Part shown: one piece after another, positions 26,413 to 35,603 of the stretch
Layout: each line of letters starts with the position of its first letter
How positions within the stretch are numbered: position 1 is the stretch's first letter
NCBI RefSeq assembly: GCF_001644195.2
Contig: NZ_LWBL02000030.1
Location: 1 to 64,000, forward strand
Length of the DNA: 64,000 bases
Reading direction: 5' to 3'
Source: Bacillus marinisedimentorum
GTDB lineage: Bacteria; Bacillota; Bacilli; Bacillales; Bacillaceae_O
Translations under genes and position numbers: made by a program
The notes under the pieces: generated by a model
Told to the model about the DNA's origin: nothing
Databases searched by the model: none
The model's input: the letters and a program-made list of their open reading frames with translations, nothing else

Positions 26413-27616
26413 TGATATGTTATCGCAGGATGAAATTGATGCCTTGCTGAGAGGTACAAGTGACATGGATGAAACAGAAGGTGAGCAGTTAAAAGGAAAT
26501 GATTTACCTTCGATTGATGATTATCTGACATCACTCGAACAGGATGCGCTCGGCGAAATCGGCAATATATCGTTTGGAAGTTCAGCTACGGCTTTGTCCA
26601 CACTGTTAAACCATAAAGTCGAAATTACGACGCCTTCTGTTTCAATCATTGATCTGAACCGCCTGCAGGACGAGTTCCCGCAGCCGTATGTAGCGATCAA
26701 CGTGAAATATACAGAAGGGTTTTCAGGTACAAACTTGCTTGTTGTGAAAACGGGTGATGCAGGCATTATCGCCGATTTGATGCTGGGCGGAGATGGAAGG
26801 AACCCTTCCAGTGACATGGGGGACATCCACCTTAGCGCTGTTCAGGAAGCGATGAATCAAATGATGGGATCTTCAGCCACTTCGATGTCCACTATTTTCA
26901 ATAAACGAGTTGATATTTCACCGCCTGCGATCGATATATTGGATGTCGCGGACGGCGCCGGCCTCGAAAACTTACCGGAAGATACGAGGCTCGTCAAAAT
27001 TTCGTTCCGTATTAAGGTCGGCGATTTGATTGATTCGACAATCATGCAGCTGCTGCAAGTCGACTTTTGCAAAGCGCTGGTTGAAGAGCTTATGAATCCG
27101 CAGCAGGAAGACGAGCCGCTCCCTGACCCGCCGGCAGGTGTACAGACTGAACCCGAACCAGTTCATTCTGCTGTTTCGCAAACTGGAAGCGGTTATGGGC
27201 AGGCGCCGGCTCAGTACCAGACAGCTGGAGCAGGAGGGTATCAACACCATGCAGGCCACCAGCGGCAAACCTCAAACATGTACACAGGTGAGCCGAAAAA
27301 TGTCCAGCAAGCCGTGTTTTCCGATATGACGGCCGGCCCAGGGGTGCCGGGAGCCTCACAAAACCTGGACATGCTGCTTGATATCCCGCTGCAGGTAACG
27401 GTTGAGCTCGGCCGTACCAACCGGACCGTGAAAGATATCCTGGAACTTTCCTCAGGGTCGATCATCGAACTTGATAAATTGGCAGGCGAACCCGTCGATA
27501 TTCTAGTAAATAAAAAGCTGATTGCAAAAGGCGAGGTAGTCGTCATCGAGGAGAATTTCGGTGTCCGTGTGACAGATATCGTAAGCCAGACAGACAGAAT
27601 ATTGAAATTGAAGTGA
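26402..27616 (+). CDS. fliY: Flagellar motor switch phosphatase FliY
   Basis: C-ring protein of Firmicutes that combines CheY-P phosphatase and FliN functions. The N-terminus MLSQDEIDALLRG resembles the FliM CheY-binding peptide. Two CheC-type phosphatase motifs are present: LEQDALGEIGNISFGSSATA and LSAVQEAMNQMMGSSATSMS. Residues about 235-310 form a Pro/Gln/Gly-rich linker, and the C-terminal SpoA domain (residues about 320-404) has VELGRTNRTVKDILELSSG. At 404 aa it is slightly longer than the B. subtilis protein, mostly in the linker. Confidence 0.97.
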   Translation: MMSDDMLSQDEIDALLRGTSDMDETEGEQLKGNDLPSIDDYLTSLEQDALGEIGNISFGSSATALSTLLNHKVEITTPSVSIIDLNRLQDEFPQPYVAINVKYTEGFSGTNLLVVKTGDAGIIADLMLGGDGRNPSSDMGDIHLSAVQEAMNQMMGSSATSMSTIFNKRVDISPPAIDILDVADGAGLENLPEDTRLVKISFRIKVGDLIDSTIMQLLQVDFCKALVEELMNPQQEDEPLPDPPAGVQTEPEPVHSAVSQTGSGYGQAPAQYQTAGAGGYQHHAGHQRQTSNMYTGEPKNVQQAVFSDMTAGPGVPGASQNLDMLLDIPLQVTVELGRTNRTVKDILELSSGSIIELDKLAGEPVDILVNKKLIAKGEVVVIEENFGVRVTDIVSQTDRILKLK

Positions 27617-27636
27617 ACATTGGAGGAATGAACGTA

Positions 27637-27999
27637 ATGGCAAAAAAGGTATTAATTGTAGATGATGCAGCTTTCATGAGAATGATGATAAAAGACATCC
27701 TTTCCAAAAACGGTTATGAAATCGTGGCTGAAGCAGCAGACGGCCAGCAGGCTCTGGATCTTTATAAAGAACACACACCCGACCTGGTCACGATGGACAT
27801 TACTATGCCGGAAATGGACGGTATTACATCTTTGAAGGAAATTAAGAAGATCAATCCTGATGCAAAAGTTATCATGTGTTCAGCGATGGGACAGCAAGCA
27901 ATGGTAATTGACGCGATCCAGGCCGGAGCAAAAGACTTTATCGTCAAGCCGTTCCAGGCAGACCGCGTCATCGAAGCTGTTTCGAAAACGGTCGGATAA
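27637..27999 (+). CDS. cheY: Chemotaxis response regulator CheY
   Basis: Single receiver domain that, when phosphorylated by CheA, binds FliM and FliY. The acidic pocket is Asp9/Asp10 (LIVDDAAFMR), the phosphorylated residue is Asp54 (VTMDITMPEMDG), and the switch Ser and Lys lie in MCSAMGQ and DFIVKPFQ. I chose ATG 27637, ten bases after GGAGG, because it gives the 120-residue length of B. subtilis CheY and the standard MAKKVLIVDD start. ATG 27628 is also in frame but sits on the ribosome site. Confidence 0.98.
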   Translation: MAKKVLIVDDAAFMRMMIKDILSKNGYEIVAEAADGQQALDLYKEHTPDLVTMDITMPEMDGITSLKEIKKINPDAKVIMCSAMGQQAMVIDAIQAGAKDFIVKPFQADRVIEAVSKTVG

Positions 28000-28017
28000 A
28001 CAGGGGTGCCCCTTTTG

Positions 28018-28692
28018 ATGAAAAAAGCTATTCTATTTGTGTTTATATTTTGTATCGCAGCTGCAATTGCTGCACCTGCATCTCCAGCAGCGGCGTCATC
28101 AGCCGGCACTACTGTAGATGATGCCCTGAATAAAGGGAAGGAAGACAAGAAGTCAGCAACTGAAAGGCAGGAGCCATCTATAACCGGAACTTCTGAAAAT
28201 CCGCCGTCGTATGATAGCCCGATTACATTTTTCACGTTCGTCAAAATGTTTGCAGCTCTGGGCTTTGTCGTCGCTCTTATTTACGGTCTGCTGAAACTCA
28301 TCAACAGTAAAGCGAATCCATTCAATTCCTACCGTTCAATGGAAAACGTGGGAGGGATTCCGCTCGGCAGCAATAAGTCGGTTCAGCTCATCAGGCTTGG
28401 CGGCCGAATTCTGGTCGTTGGTGTCGGTGAAACGGTTACCTTATTGAAGGAAATTGAAAGTGAAGACGAAGTCTCGGAATTGCTCCGGGAGGCGGACGGA
28501 CAAAAACGTCCTGGCCAGCCTTTCCTATTACTTGAAAAATTCAAGGCGCGAAAGGAAAAGCAGCAGAATCAAAATCAATCGGCGGGAGTCTTTAAAGACG
28601 TCATGAAACAGCAGCTTGAGAGAACAGCCGCCGAAAGAAGCCGCATTCTCGATGACTTCGAACAGCAAAAAGACAGGAATGAACCGCGATGA
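28018..28692 (+). CDS. fliO: Flagellar biosynthesis protein FliO (FliZ)
   Basis: Assembly factor for the FliP export-gate ring. It has a signal peptide-like N-terminus (MKKAILFVFIFCIAAAIAAPASPAAAS), a polar periplasmic spacer, then one membrane segment at residues about 73-91 (TFVKMFAALGFVVALIYGL). The cytoplasmic FliO domain follows, with MENVGGIPLGSNKSVQLIRLGGRILVVGVGETVTLL split over residues 103-142. The charged C-terminal tail is variable. I chose ATG 28018 (AGGGGTG upstream) over GTG 28006 and TTG 28015. The length is 224 aa, with a 4-nt overlap with fliP. Confidence 0.93.
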   Translation: MKKAILFVFIFCIAAAIAAPASPAAASSAGTTVDDALNKGKEDKKSATERQEPSITGTSENPPSYDSPITFFTFVKMFAALGFVVALIYGLLKLINSKANPFNSYRSMENVGGIPLGSNKSVQLIRLGGRILVVGVGETVTLLKEIESEDEVSELLREADGQKRPGQPFLLLEKFKARKEKQQNQNQSAGVFKDVMKQQLERTAAERSRILDDFEQQKDRNEPR

Positions 28693-29366
28693 CCGAATTT
28701 TTACCAGCTATTGATCTTGCCGGAACAGAAGGAACCGGAAGTTTATCGACAACATTGCAGCTGCTTCTTCTATTGACCGTTTTGTCAATCGCGCCGGCAA
28801 TCCTCGTCCTTATGACGAGTTTTACGAGAATCGTCATAGTGCTGTCTTTTGTCCGCACATCATTGGCGACACAGCAGATGCCTCCAAATCAAGTGCTGGT
28901 GGGGCTGGCCCTTTTTCTCACTTTCTTTATTATGGCTCCGACGTTTTCCGAAGTGAATGAACAGGCGTTGACGCCGCTTTTGAATGGTGAGATTACACAA
29001 GAGGAAGCATACAGCGAGGCAAGCCTGCCGATGAAAGAATTCATGGCGAAATACACGAGGGAAAAAGACCTTGCCCTGTTCATTGATTACGGCGGATTTG
29101 AGAAGCCTGAAACGATTGCTGACATTCCGATGACCGCACTTGTTCCCGCCTATGCCATCAGTGAGCTGAAGACAGCATTTCAGATGGGGTTCATGCTTTT
29201 TGTCCCTTTTCTCGTGATCGATATGGTTGTTGCCAGTATCTTGATGTCAATGGGGATGATGATGCTCCCGCCGGTCATGATTTCACTGCCTTTTAAAATT
29301 CTGCTGTTCGTTCTTGTGGACGGATGGTATTTAATCATAAAATCGCTGTTAATCAGCTTTTCATAG
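28689..29366 (+). CDS. fliP: Flagellar export gate protein FliP
   Basis: Core subunit of the FliPQR export channel. An N-terminal signal-like hydrophobic stretch precedes the family signature LVLMTSFTRIVIVLSFVRTSLATQQMPPNQVLVGLALFLTFF (residues 39-80). A periplasmic loop with LPMKEFMAKYTREKDLALF follows, then the C-terminal membrane pair with FQMGFMLFVPFLVIDMVVASILMSMGM. At 225 aa the length is typical. It overlaps fliO by 4 nt and is followed by fliQ and fliR, the usual gate order. Confidence 0.98.
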   Translation: MTEFLPAIDLAGTEGTGSLSTTLQLLLLLTVLSIAPAILVLMTSFTRIVIVLSFVRTSLATQQMPPNQVLVGLALFLTFFIMAPTFSEVNEQALTPLLNGEITQEEAYSEASLPMKEFMAKYTREKDLALFIDYGGFEKPETIADIPMTALVPAYAISELKTAFQMGFMLFVPFLVIDMVVASILMSMGMMMLPPVMISLPFKILLFVLVDGWYLIIKSLLISFS

Positions 29367-29378
29367 TAGGTGTAATAC

Positions 29379-29651
29379 ATGAGCTCAGAATTTGTCATTT
29401 CGTTAGCTGAAAAAGGCGTTTACACGACGCTTATCATTGCCGGTCCGCTGCTCTTGCTTGCTCTTGGTGTCGGATTGATCGTGAGTATTTTTCAGGCGAC
29501 AACACAAATCCAGGAACAGACACTTGCTTTCATTCCGAAAATATTGTCCGTTTTGGTCGGTCTGATTTTTTTCGGGCCATGGATGCTTACCAGGATTGTC
29601 ACGTATGCCCATGACATCTTCAGCAATCTTCACAGATTTGTAGGTTTGTAA
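29379..29651 (+). CDS. fliQ: Flagellar export gate protein FliQ
   Basis: Small subunit of the FliPQR gate with two membrane helices, at residues about 13-36 (VYTTLIIAGPLLLLALGVGLIVSI) and 50-70 (FIPKILSVLVGLIFFGPWMLT). The linking segment FQATTQIQEQTLAFIPK is the most conserved part of the family and is intact. At 90 aa the length is standard. It sits 12 nt after fliP and 1 nt before fliR. Confidence 0.97.
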   Translation: MSSEFVISLAEKGVYTTLIIAGPLLLLALGVGLIVSIFQATTQIQEQTLAFIPKILSVLVGLIFFGPWMLTRIVTYAHDIFSNLHRFVGL

Positions 29652-29652
29652 T

Positions 29653-30429
29653 ATGGCTGATTTCATTGCTGATTTCCCGGTTTTTTTGCTGGTTTTCGTA
29701 AGGATGTCAGCCTTTTTTCTGACGATGCCGCTGTTTTCCTATCGAAATATACCAGGACAGCATAAAATTGCCCTTGCTTTTTACATGGCGCTTCTTGTCT
29801 TTTTCTCAATTGACAAGCCTGTGATTGAAATAGGCGGCATGTTTTATCTATTGATCCTGAAAGAAGCTGCTGCGGGCCTTGCGATAGGGCTGTTTGCCTT
29901 TATTATCCTCGGTGCAATACAGGTTGCCGGCGGTTTTATCGACTTTCAGATGGGATTTGCGATTGCGAACGTCATTGACCCGCAGACAGGGGTTCAGTCC
30001 CCGTTAGTCGGCCAGTACCTTTATACGTTTGCGCTGATGCTTCTGCTAGCCCTGGATGGACATCATCTTTTGCTTGACGGTGCGTATTACAGCTTTCAGA
30101 TCATTCCTGTGGAACAGCCCGGCCTGATGTTCGGAAGTGAATCACTCATATATCACGTTATCACGACTTTCAGCATGATGTTTGCGGCGGCATTCCAGAT
30201 GGCAATCCCGGTAGTCGGTTCGCTGTTCCTTGTTGATATTGCACTCGGCATCGTGGCACGGACCGTTCCTCAACTGAACGTATTCGTTGTCGGCCTGCCT
30301 CTGAAAATTGCCGTCAGTTTTCTCGTATTATTAATCGTTATGCCAGTATTCATGATGCTGATTGAGAACCTTTTTGAAGAGATGTTTTATGCAATGCGCG
30401 GACTGATGGAATTGCTTGCTAGTGGGTGA
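29653..30429 (+). CDS. fliR: Flagellar export gate protein FliR
   Basis: Single-copy subunit completing the FliP5Q4R1 gate. Several hydrophobic helices are visible: FPVFLLVFVRMSAFFLTMPL, IALAFYMALLVFFSI, AAAGLAIGLFAFIILGAIQVAG and a C-terminal pair with FVVGLPLKIAVSFLVLLIVMP. The family block GFIDFQMGFAIANVIDPQTG and the MFAAAFQMAIPVVGSLFLVDIALGIVART segment (split across residues about 176-204) are intact. At 258 aa the length is as expected. The gene starts 1 nt after fliQ. Confidence 0.97.
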   Translation: MADFIADFPVFLLVFVRMSAFFLTMPLFSYRNIPGQHKIALAFYMALLVFFSIDKPVIEIGGMFYLLILKEAAAGLAIGLFAFIILGAIQVAGGFIDFQMGFAIANVIDPQTGVQSPLVGQYLYTFALMLLLALDGHHLLLDGAYYSFQIIPVEQPGLMFGSESLIYHVITTFSMMFAAAFQMAIPVVGSLFLVDIALGIVARTVPQLNVFVVGLPLKIAVSFLVLLIVMPVFMMLIENLFEEMFYAMRGLMELLASG

Positions 30430-30433
30430 ACAT

Positions 30434-31513
30434 ATGAGATTGAAACTGGATTTGCAATTTTTCTCACAGGAAAAAACAGAAAAAGCGACACCGAAGAAAA
30501 GGATGGATTCACGTAAAAAAGGTCAGGTAGCCAAAAGCTCTGACGTGAATACCGCGATGATCCTCCTGTTTGTCTTCTTGTTCTTGTGGGCGGGAGGAGG
30601 CTATATGGAAGACCGCTTCTTCGCGCTTTTCACCCACAGCTTCCAGGAAAGCATGCTGGAGGATTTAACGCTGGCAAACGTGCCCGCACTATTCAATGAA
30701 GCGGCAATAGACGCTGCGATCATTGTAGCGCCGGTTATGGCTGTGGCTGCCGCCGGAGCTGTATTCGCAAACTACATCCAGATCGGCTTCCTTTTTTCCA
30801 CAGAAGCAATCCATTTCAAGTTGAACAAGCTGGATCCTATCCAGGGATTCAAACGAATCTATTCGGTCAGGGCCCTCGTTGAAATGCTGAAGTCGATTTT
30901 GAAGATTTCTCTCGTTGGATTTTTGACGTTCGGCGTGATCTGGCTGAACTTTGGTGAAATCATTAAACTTTCAAGCATAGACCGTGCTTCAGCACTTGCA
31001 TTTCTTGGAGGACTGACCGTCCAAATGGGCCTGTATGCATCACTCCTCCTGTTATTTCTGGCGGGGCTGGATTATTTATATCAGCGCTACGATTTTGAAA
31101 AAAACATCCGAATGTCAAAACAGGACGTCAAAGATGAATATAAAAAATCGGAAGGGGACCCGCTGATCAAGTCAAAAATAAAGGAAAAACAACGGCAAAT
31201 GGCCATGCAGAGAATGATGCAGGAAGTACCGAAGGCCGATGTCGTCATTACCAACCCGACCCACTTCGCCATCGCACTCAAGTATGACGAGGAACGCTCG
31301 GACGCCCCCTATGTAGTGGCTAAGGGTGTCGATTATGTCGCCTTAAAGATAAAAGAAGCGGCGAGCAAGCATGAAGTTGCGACGGTGGAAGACCGGCCGC
31401 TCGCACGGGCGCTTTACGCCGAAGTTGAAATCGGTGATGAGATACCAGAGGCGTTTTTCAAGGCCATAGCGGAGATCCTTGCTTATGTATACAGGGTCGA
31501 AAAAAAATTGTGA
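30434..31513 (+). CDS. flhB: Flagellar export switch protein FlhB
   Basis: Membrane protein that controls the substrate switch from rod/hook to filament proteins. The N-terminus MRLKLDLQFFSQEKTEKATPKKR is the family start. Four hydrophobic segments follow, then the linker LDYLYQRYDFEKNIRMSKQDVKDEYKKSEGDP (split over residues about 216-247). The self-cleavage motif NPTH is at residues 274-277. I chose ATG 30434 (GGGTGA upstream); an in-frame TTG at 30416 lies inside fliR. The length is 359 aa. The cytoplasmic tail is duplicated as the separate gene ylqH at 2464. Confidence 0.97.
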   Translation: MRLKLDLQFFSQEKTEKATPKKRMDSRKKGQVAKSSDVNTAMILLFVFLFLWAGGGYMEDRFFALFTHSFQESMLEDLTLANVPALFNEAAIDAAIIVAPVMAVAAAGAVFANYIQIGFLFSTEAIHFKLNKLDPIQGFKRIYSVRALVEMLKSILKISLVGFLTFGVIWLNFGEIIKLSSIDRASALAFLGGLTVQMGLYASLLLLFLAGLDYLYQRYDFEKNIRMSKQDVKDEYKKSEGDPLIKSKIKEKQRQMAMQRMMQEVPKADVVITNPTHFAIALKYDEERSDAPYVVAKGVDYVALKIKEAASKHEVATVEDRPLARALYAEVEIGDEIPEAFFKAIAEILAYVYRVEKKL

Positions 31514-31553
31514 AACGGCCGTCGCTTTAGTTTTATACCGGGGAGAGAATTGA

Positions 31554-33590
31554 ATGTCTGCCAGAGATTTATCCGTATTGTTAGGTGTCATCTTAATATT
31601 AATCATGCTCGTCATTCCGCTTCCGCCATGGCTTTTGAGCATATTGATCATCGTCAATATTTCACTTGCCCTCACTGTCATTCTCGTTTCGATGAACATG
31701 CTTGAGCCGCTTGAGTTTTCGATATTTCCGTCTTTATTGCTGTTATTGACTTTATTCCGGCTCGGGCTGAACGTTTCCACGACGAGATCGATTTTGGGTA
31801 CGGGCCAGGCAGGTAACGTCATTGATACATTTGGGCAGTTTGTGGTCGGCGGTAATCCGCTTGTCGGGTTTGTCGTGTTTCTCATTCTTGTCATTATCCA
31901 ATTCGTCGTCATTACGAAAGGTTCAGAGCGTGTATCTGAAGTGGCGGCCCGATTTACGCTTGATGCCATGCCCGGAAAACAAATGAGTATTGATGCGGAC
32001 TTGAATGCCGGCATGATTTCCGAGCAGCAGGCAAGGGAACGCCGTGACAAGATTGAAAGGGAAGCCGATTTCTATGGGGCAATGGATGGTGCGAGCAAAT
32101 TCGTGAAGGGAGATGCCATTGCCGGTATCATAATTGTGATCATCAACCTTATTTTCGGAATGATCATAGGGATGGCGCAGATGGGCATGGGGTTCGGCGA
32201 AGCTGCCAATATGTTCACCCTTCTGACTGTCGGCGACGGCCTTGTCAGCCAAATTCCGGCGCTTATCATATCAACAGCTACCGGCATTGTCGTCACCAGG
32301 GCTGCTTCCAATGGGAACCTGGGTGCAGACATTACCGGACAGCTTTTTGCCTATCCGAAAATGCTTTACATTGCAGGAGGGACAATCATGCTGCTTGGTC
32401 TTTTCACGCCGATTGACGATATTCTGACAATGCCGATAGCTGGGGTACTGGGGGCAGGCGGTTATTACCTGTCGAAATCCAAACAGGAACAGCAAGCGCT
32501 TGATGAATTGCCGGAAGAAGAGGTGCAAAGCGATGAAATGAAAAGTCCTGAAAGTGTCGTCAATCTCCTCAGCGTTGACCCGATTGAATTTGAATTCGGC
32601 TACGGTCTCATTCCGCTTGCCGACGCGAATCAGGGCGGGGACTTGCTTGACCGGATTGTCATGATCCGCCGGCAGCTCGCGCTTGAACTCGGGCTGGTCA
32701 TCCCTGTTGTGCGCATCCGTGACAATATTCAGCTGCAGCCGAATGAATACCGAATCAAAATTAAAGGGAGCGAAATGGCAAATGGAGAACTGTTTTTAGA
32801 CCATTATCTCGCAATGAGTCCCGGAACCGGAGATGACAGCATTGATGGAATCGAAACGGTCGAGCCGGCGTTTGGCCTCCCGGCGAAGTGGATTCCTGAG
32901 GAAGTGAAAGAAGAAGCGGAGCTCTCCGGTTATACAGTGGTAGATCCTCCGTCAGTCGTTTCCACCCATTTGACGGAAGTCATCAAAAGCAATGCCCATG
33001 AGTTACTGGGCCGCAAAGAGACGAAACAGCTCATCGATCACTTGAAAGAATCGGACAGCATCCTTGTCGATGATGTCACGCCTGAACCGCTTTCAACAGG
33101 AGATATTCAAAAGGTGCTTGCCAAATTGCTGCGGGAGAACGTATCAATCCGCAATTTGCCGATCATCTTTGAAACGCTTGCAGATTTTGCAAGAATGACG
33201 ACCGATACTGAACTTCTGGGCGAATATGTGCGGCAAGCCCTTTCCCGGCAAATTACCGATCAGTATTCGACACCGGGACTGCCTCTTCGTGTCATCACTC
33301 TTTCAGGCAAGGCAGAAAAGGCTGTGGCTGAAGGAGTCCAGCAGACCGAGCATGGCAATTTTTTATCGCTTGATCCGGCTGTATCCCAGCAGATCATCGA
33401 GTCAGCTGCACAGCAGGTTGAGAGGCTGTCAATTCAGGAACAGACCCCAGTCATCCTGAGCTCCCCGGCGGTACGGATGTATGTGAAACAGCTGATTGAA
33501 CGGCACATGCCCCAGGTACCCGTTTTGTCATACAATGAACTTGAGCCAAGTATCGAAGTACAAAGTGCAGGGGTGGTGAGTATGGAATGA
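31554..33590 (+). CDS. flhA: Flagellar export protein FlhA
   Basis: Large export-gate protein with eight predicted membrane segments in the N-terminal half and a cytoplasmic ring domain that docks chaperone-substrate complexes. The FHIPEP-family block is clear: FRLGLNVSTTRSIL, then RFTLDAMPGKQMSIDADLNAG and the RRDKIEREADFYGAMDGASKFVKGDAIAGI region. The cytoplasmic domain starts near residue 330, with DPIEFEFGYGLIPLAD. At 678 aa it is full length. The final TGA overlaps the ATG of flhF by 4 nt. Confidence 0.98.
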   Translation: MSARDLSVLLGVILILIMLVIPLPPWLLSILIIVNISLALTVILVSMNMLEPLEFSIFPSLLLLLTLFRLGLNVSTTRSILGTGQAGNVIDTFGQFVVGGNPLVGFVVFLILVIIQFVVITKGSERVSEVAARFTLDAMPGKQMSIDADLNAGMISEQQARERRDKIEREADFYGAMDGASKFVKGDAIAGIIIVIINLIFGMIIGMAQMGMGFGEAANMFTLLTVGDGLVSQIPALIISTATGIVVTRAASNGNLGADITGQLFAYPKMLYIAGGTIMLLGLFTPIDDILTMPIAGVLGAGGYYLSKSKQEQQALDELPEEEVQSDEMKSPESVVNLLSVDPIEFEFGYGLIPLADANQGGDLLDRIVMIRRQLALELGLVIPVVRIRDNIQLQPNEYRIKIKGSEMANGELFLDHYLAMSPGTGDDSIDGIETVEPAFGLPAKWIPEEVKEEAELSGYTVVDPPSVVSTHLTEVIKSNAHELLGRKETKQLIDHLKESDSILVDDVTPEPLSTGDIQKVLAKLLRENVSIRNLPIIFETLADFARMTTDTELLGEYVRQALSRQITDQYSTPGLPLRVITLSGKAEKAVAEGVQQTEHGNFLSLDPAVSQQIIESAAQQVERLSIQEQTPVILSSPAVRMYVKQLIERHMPQVPVLSYNELEPSIEVQSAGVVSME

Positions 33591-34729
33591 AGGTGAAAAA
33601 ATATACGGCCCCATCAATGCCTGAAGTGATGAAACAGGTCAGGAGCGAACTGGGGAAGGATGCGGTCATACTCAATTCCAAGGTAGTCAATAAAGGCGGC
33701 ATCCTGGGGCTTTTCATGAAAAAAAATATTGAAGTTGTGGCAGCGGCCGATCCTGAACCCCGCTTGAAAAAGCAGGAGTCCAAACCTGCAGTCAAGAAGA
33801 TCAAAGAATTGCAGGAATACGGAACCCCGGCACATGAACAGGCGGCAGATCCTGCGCTCGTAAACGAGATCAAGGAACTGAAAAAATCACTCGCCGAGAT
33901 GGGGAGACAGCCAAAAGGGAACGCAGATGGGCCAGGACTGCCGCGCCCGATCGAAAAGGTTCTTCATTTTCTCAAAGACCGTGACGTAGGCAGCGTTCAT
34001 CTGGATACACTCTCCCCTGTGTTACTGGAAAAGTGGTATTTGGAAGGAAAACCGGAAGAAGAAGGCATATTGCTGGACTGGGTCAAGGAGCATTACTCCA
34101 GGGAACTTGAAGACCTATCTTTCGGCGGTTTGGATTACAGCAAACCATTTGTGAACGTCGTAGGTCCAACCAGCGTCGGAAAAACAACCACTCTAGCGAA
34201 ACTCGCGGCACAGGCGGTAATGAAAGACGGTAAAAAGGCCGCTTTCATTACGACCGACACATACCGGATTGCGGCGATCGACCAGTTGAAAACGTATGCT
34301 TCCATTCTCAATGTTCCGCTGGAAGTTGCTTATACAATGGAAGATTTCAAGAATGCAAAAAATAAATTCACGAATATGGACATTGTATTCATCGATACCG
34401 CCGGCCGCAACTTCCGTGACGGGCACTATGTGAAGGAATTGAGTGAAATCATTGACTTCAAGGATGAAATGAACACGTATCTTGTCCTTGCGCTGACAGC
34501 AAAGCAAAAGGATATGGAAGAAATATATAAAAAGTTCTCCCATATAGCCATTGACAAATTTCTATTCACAAAAGCGGACGAGACGGCAGGTCATGGGGCA
34601 GCCCTTAATATGATGCTCGATTATCAGATCGGGGGGGCATATATCACAACCGGGCAAAATGTTCCCGATGACATCGAAGAAATGTCACCTCAGCGTCTCC
34701 TTGAAAGAATAACAGGAGAGATGGAATGA
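33587..34729 (+). CDS. flhF: Flagellar SRP-like GTPase FlhF
   Basis: SRP-family GTPase that influences where and how many flagella form. A basic N-terminal region and a variable middle (residues about 45-165) precede the NG domain. G1 is GPTSVGKTTTLAKLA near residue 190, followed by ITTDTYRIAAIDQLKTYA, DTAGRNFRD and the TKADE nucleotide-specificity motif. At 380 aa it is slightly longer than in B. subtilis, the extra length being in the B domain. It is coupled to flhA and flhG by 4-nt overlaps. Confidence 0.97.
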   Translation: MKVKKYTAPSMPEVMKQVRSELGKDAVILNSKVVNKGGILGLFMKKNIEVVAAADPEPRLKKQESKPAVKKIKELQEYGTPAHEQAADPALVNEIKELKKSLAEMGRQPKGNADGPGLPRPIEKVLHFLKDRDVGSVHLDTLSPVLLEKWYLEGKPEEEGILLDWVKEHYSRELEDLSFGGLDYSKPFVNVVGPTSVGKTTTLAKLAAQAVMKDGKKAAFITTDTYRIAAIDQLKTYASILNVPLEVAYTMEDFKNAKNKFTNMDIVFIDTAGRNFRDGHYVKELSEIIDFKDEMNTYLVLALTAKQKDMEEIYKKFSHIAIDKFLFTKADETAGHGAALNMMLDYQIGGAYITTGQNVPDDIEEMSPQRLLERITGEME

Positions 34730-35598
34730 TGCATGATCAGGCCCATGAATTGCGTGAGAGGTTCAAACGCAGAAAAGAAGGACGTTCCGCAAAGGCCCTG
34801 GCTGTCATAAGCGGTAAAGGAGGAGTCGGGAAATCGAATTTTTCATTGAACTTTTCCCTCGCTTTATCAAGAAAAGGGAAAAAAGTGCTCCTTTTTGATA
34901 TGGATATCGGGATGGGGAATATCGATATTTTAATGGGGGTTTCTCCAGCGGCGACCATAGTCGATATGCTTGAAGAAAAACGGGAAGCCCGCGAAATTAT
35001 CGAAGAAGGCCCTGATGGACTTTCATTCATTGGCGGAGGATCAGGGCTTGCCGAAATATTCGGCATGGACCCTGATAAGCTCGATTTTTTCCTGACCGAG
35101 CTTGATAAGCTGTCCTATCATTATGATTATATGATTTTTGATATGGGAGCAGGTTTATCCAATGACAGTATGCGTTTTGTTTTTGCGGCGGAAGAAATCA
35201 TTTTGATCACGACGCCTGAACCGACGTCGATAACGGATGCGTACGCGGTGATGAAATACATTGTCCTCCACCACCAGGAAGCATCATTTCATCTGCTTGT
35301 GAACCGGGTATTTTCAGCAAAAGAAGGCAGGCAGACAGGAGAAAGATTCAGCAATGCCATCCAGACATTCTTGAAAAAAGATATTCACATGCTTGGCAGC
35401 ATACCCGATGACAGGAATCTTCAGAAGGCCGTTCTAAGGCAGATGCCATTTCTGCTCTATAATCCGCGGGGGCCGGCCAGCATGTCGATAACAGCAATTG
35501 CAGATGAATTCCTGTCATCCGGAAATATAGGAATTCACCCTTCAAAACAGCGTTTTTTAACAAAATTGAGAAATTACTTCTTTGAAAGACAGGGGTGA
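34726..35598 (+). CDS. flhG: Flagellum site-determining ATPase FlhG (YlxH)
   Basis: MinD/ParA-type ATPase that acts with FlhF in flagellar number and placement and binds FliM/FliY. The deviant Walker A motif is ISGKGGVGKSNFSLNFS near residue 30. The second motif is LLFDMDIGMGNIDILMG and the third DYMIFDMGAGLS. The N-terminal peptide DQAHELRERFKRR resembles the FlhF-activating motif of FlhG. The C-terminal end is basic and amphipathic, as expected for membrane targeting. At 290 aa the length is typical. It overlaps flhF by 4 nt. Confidence 0.96.
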   Translation: MMHDQAHELRERFKRRKEGRSAKALAVISGKGGVGKSNFSLNFSLALSRKGKKVLLFDMDIGMGNIDILMGVSPAATIVDMLEEKREAREIIEEGPDGLSFIGGGSGLAEIFGMDPDKLDFFLTELDKLSYHYDYMIFDMGAGLSNDSMRFVFAAEEIILITTPEPTSITDAYAVMKYIVLHHQEASFHLLVNRVFSAKEGRQTGERFSNAIQTFLKKDIHMLGSIPDDRNLQKAVLRQMPFLLYNPRGPASMSITAIADEFLSSGNIGIHPSKQRFLTKLRNYFFERQG

Positions 35599-35603
35599 AA
35601 GAG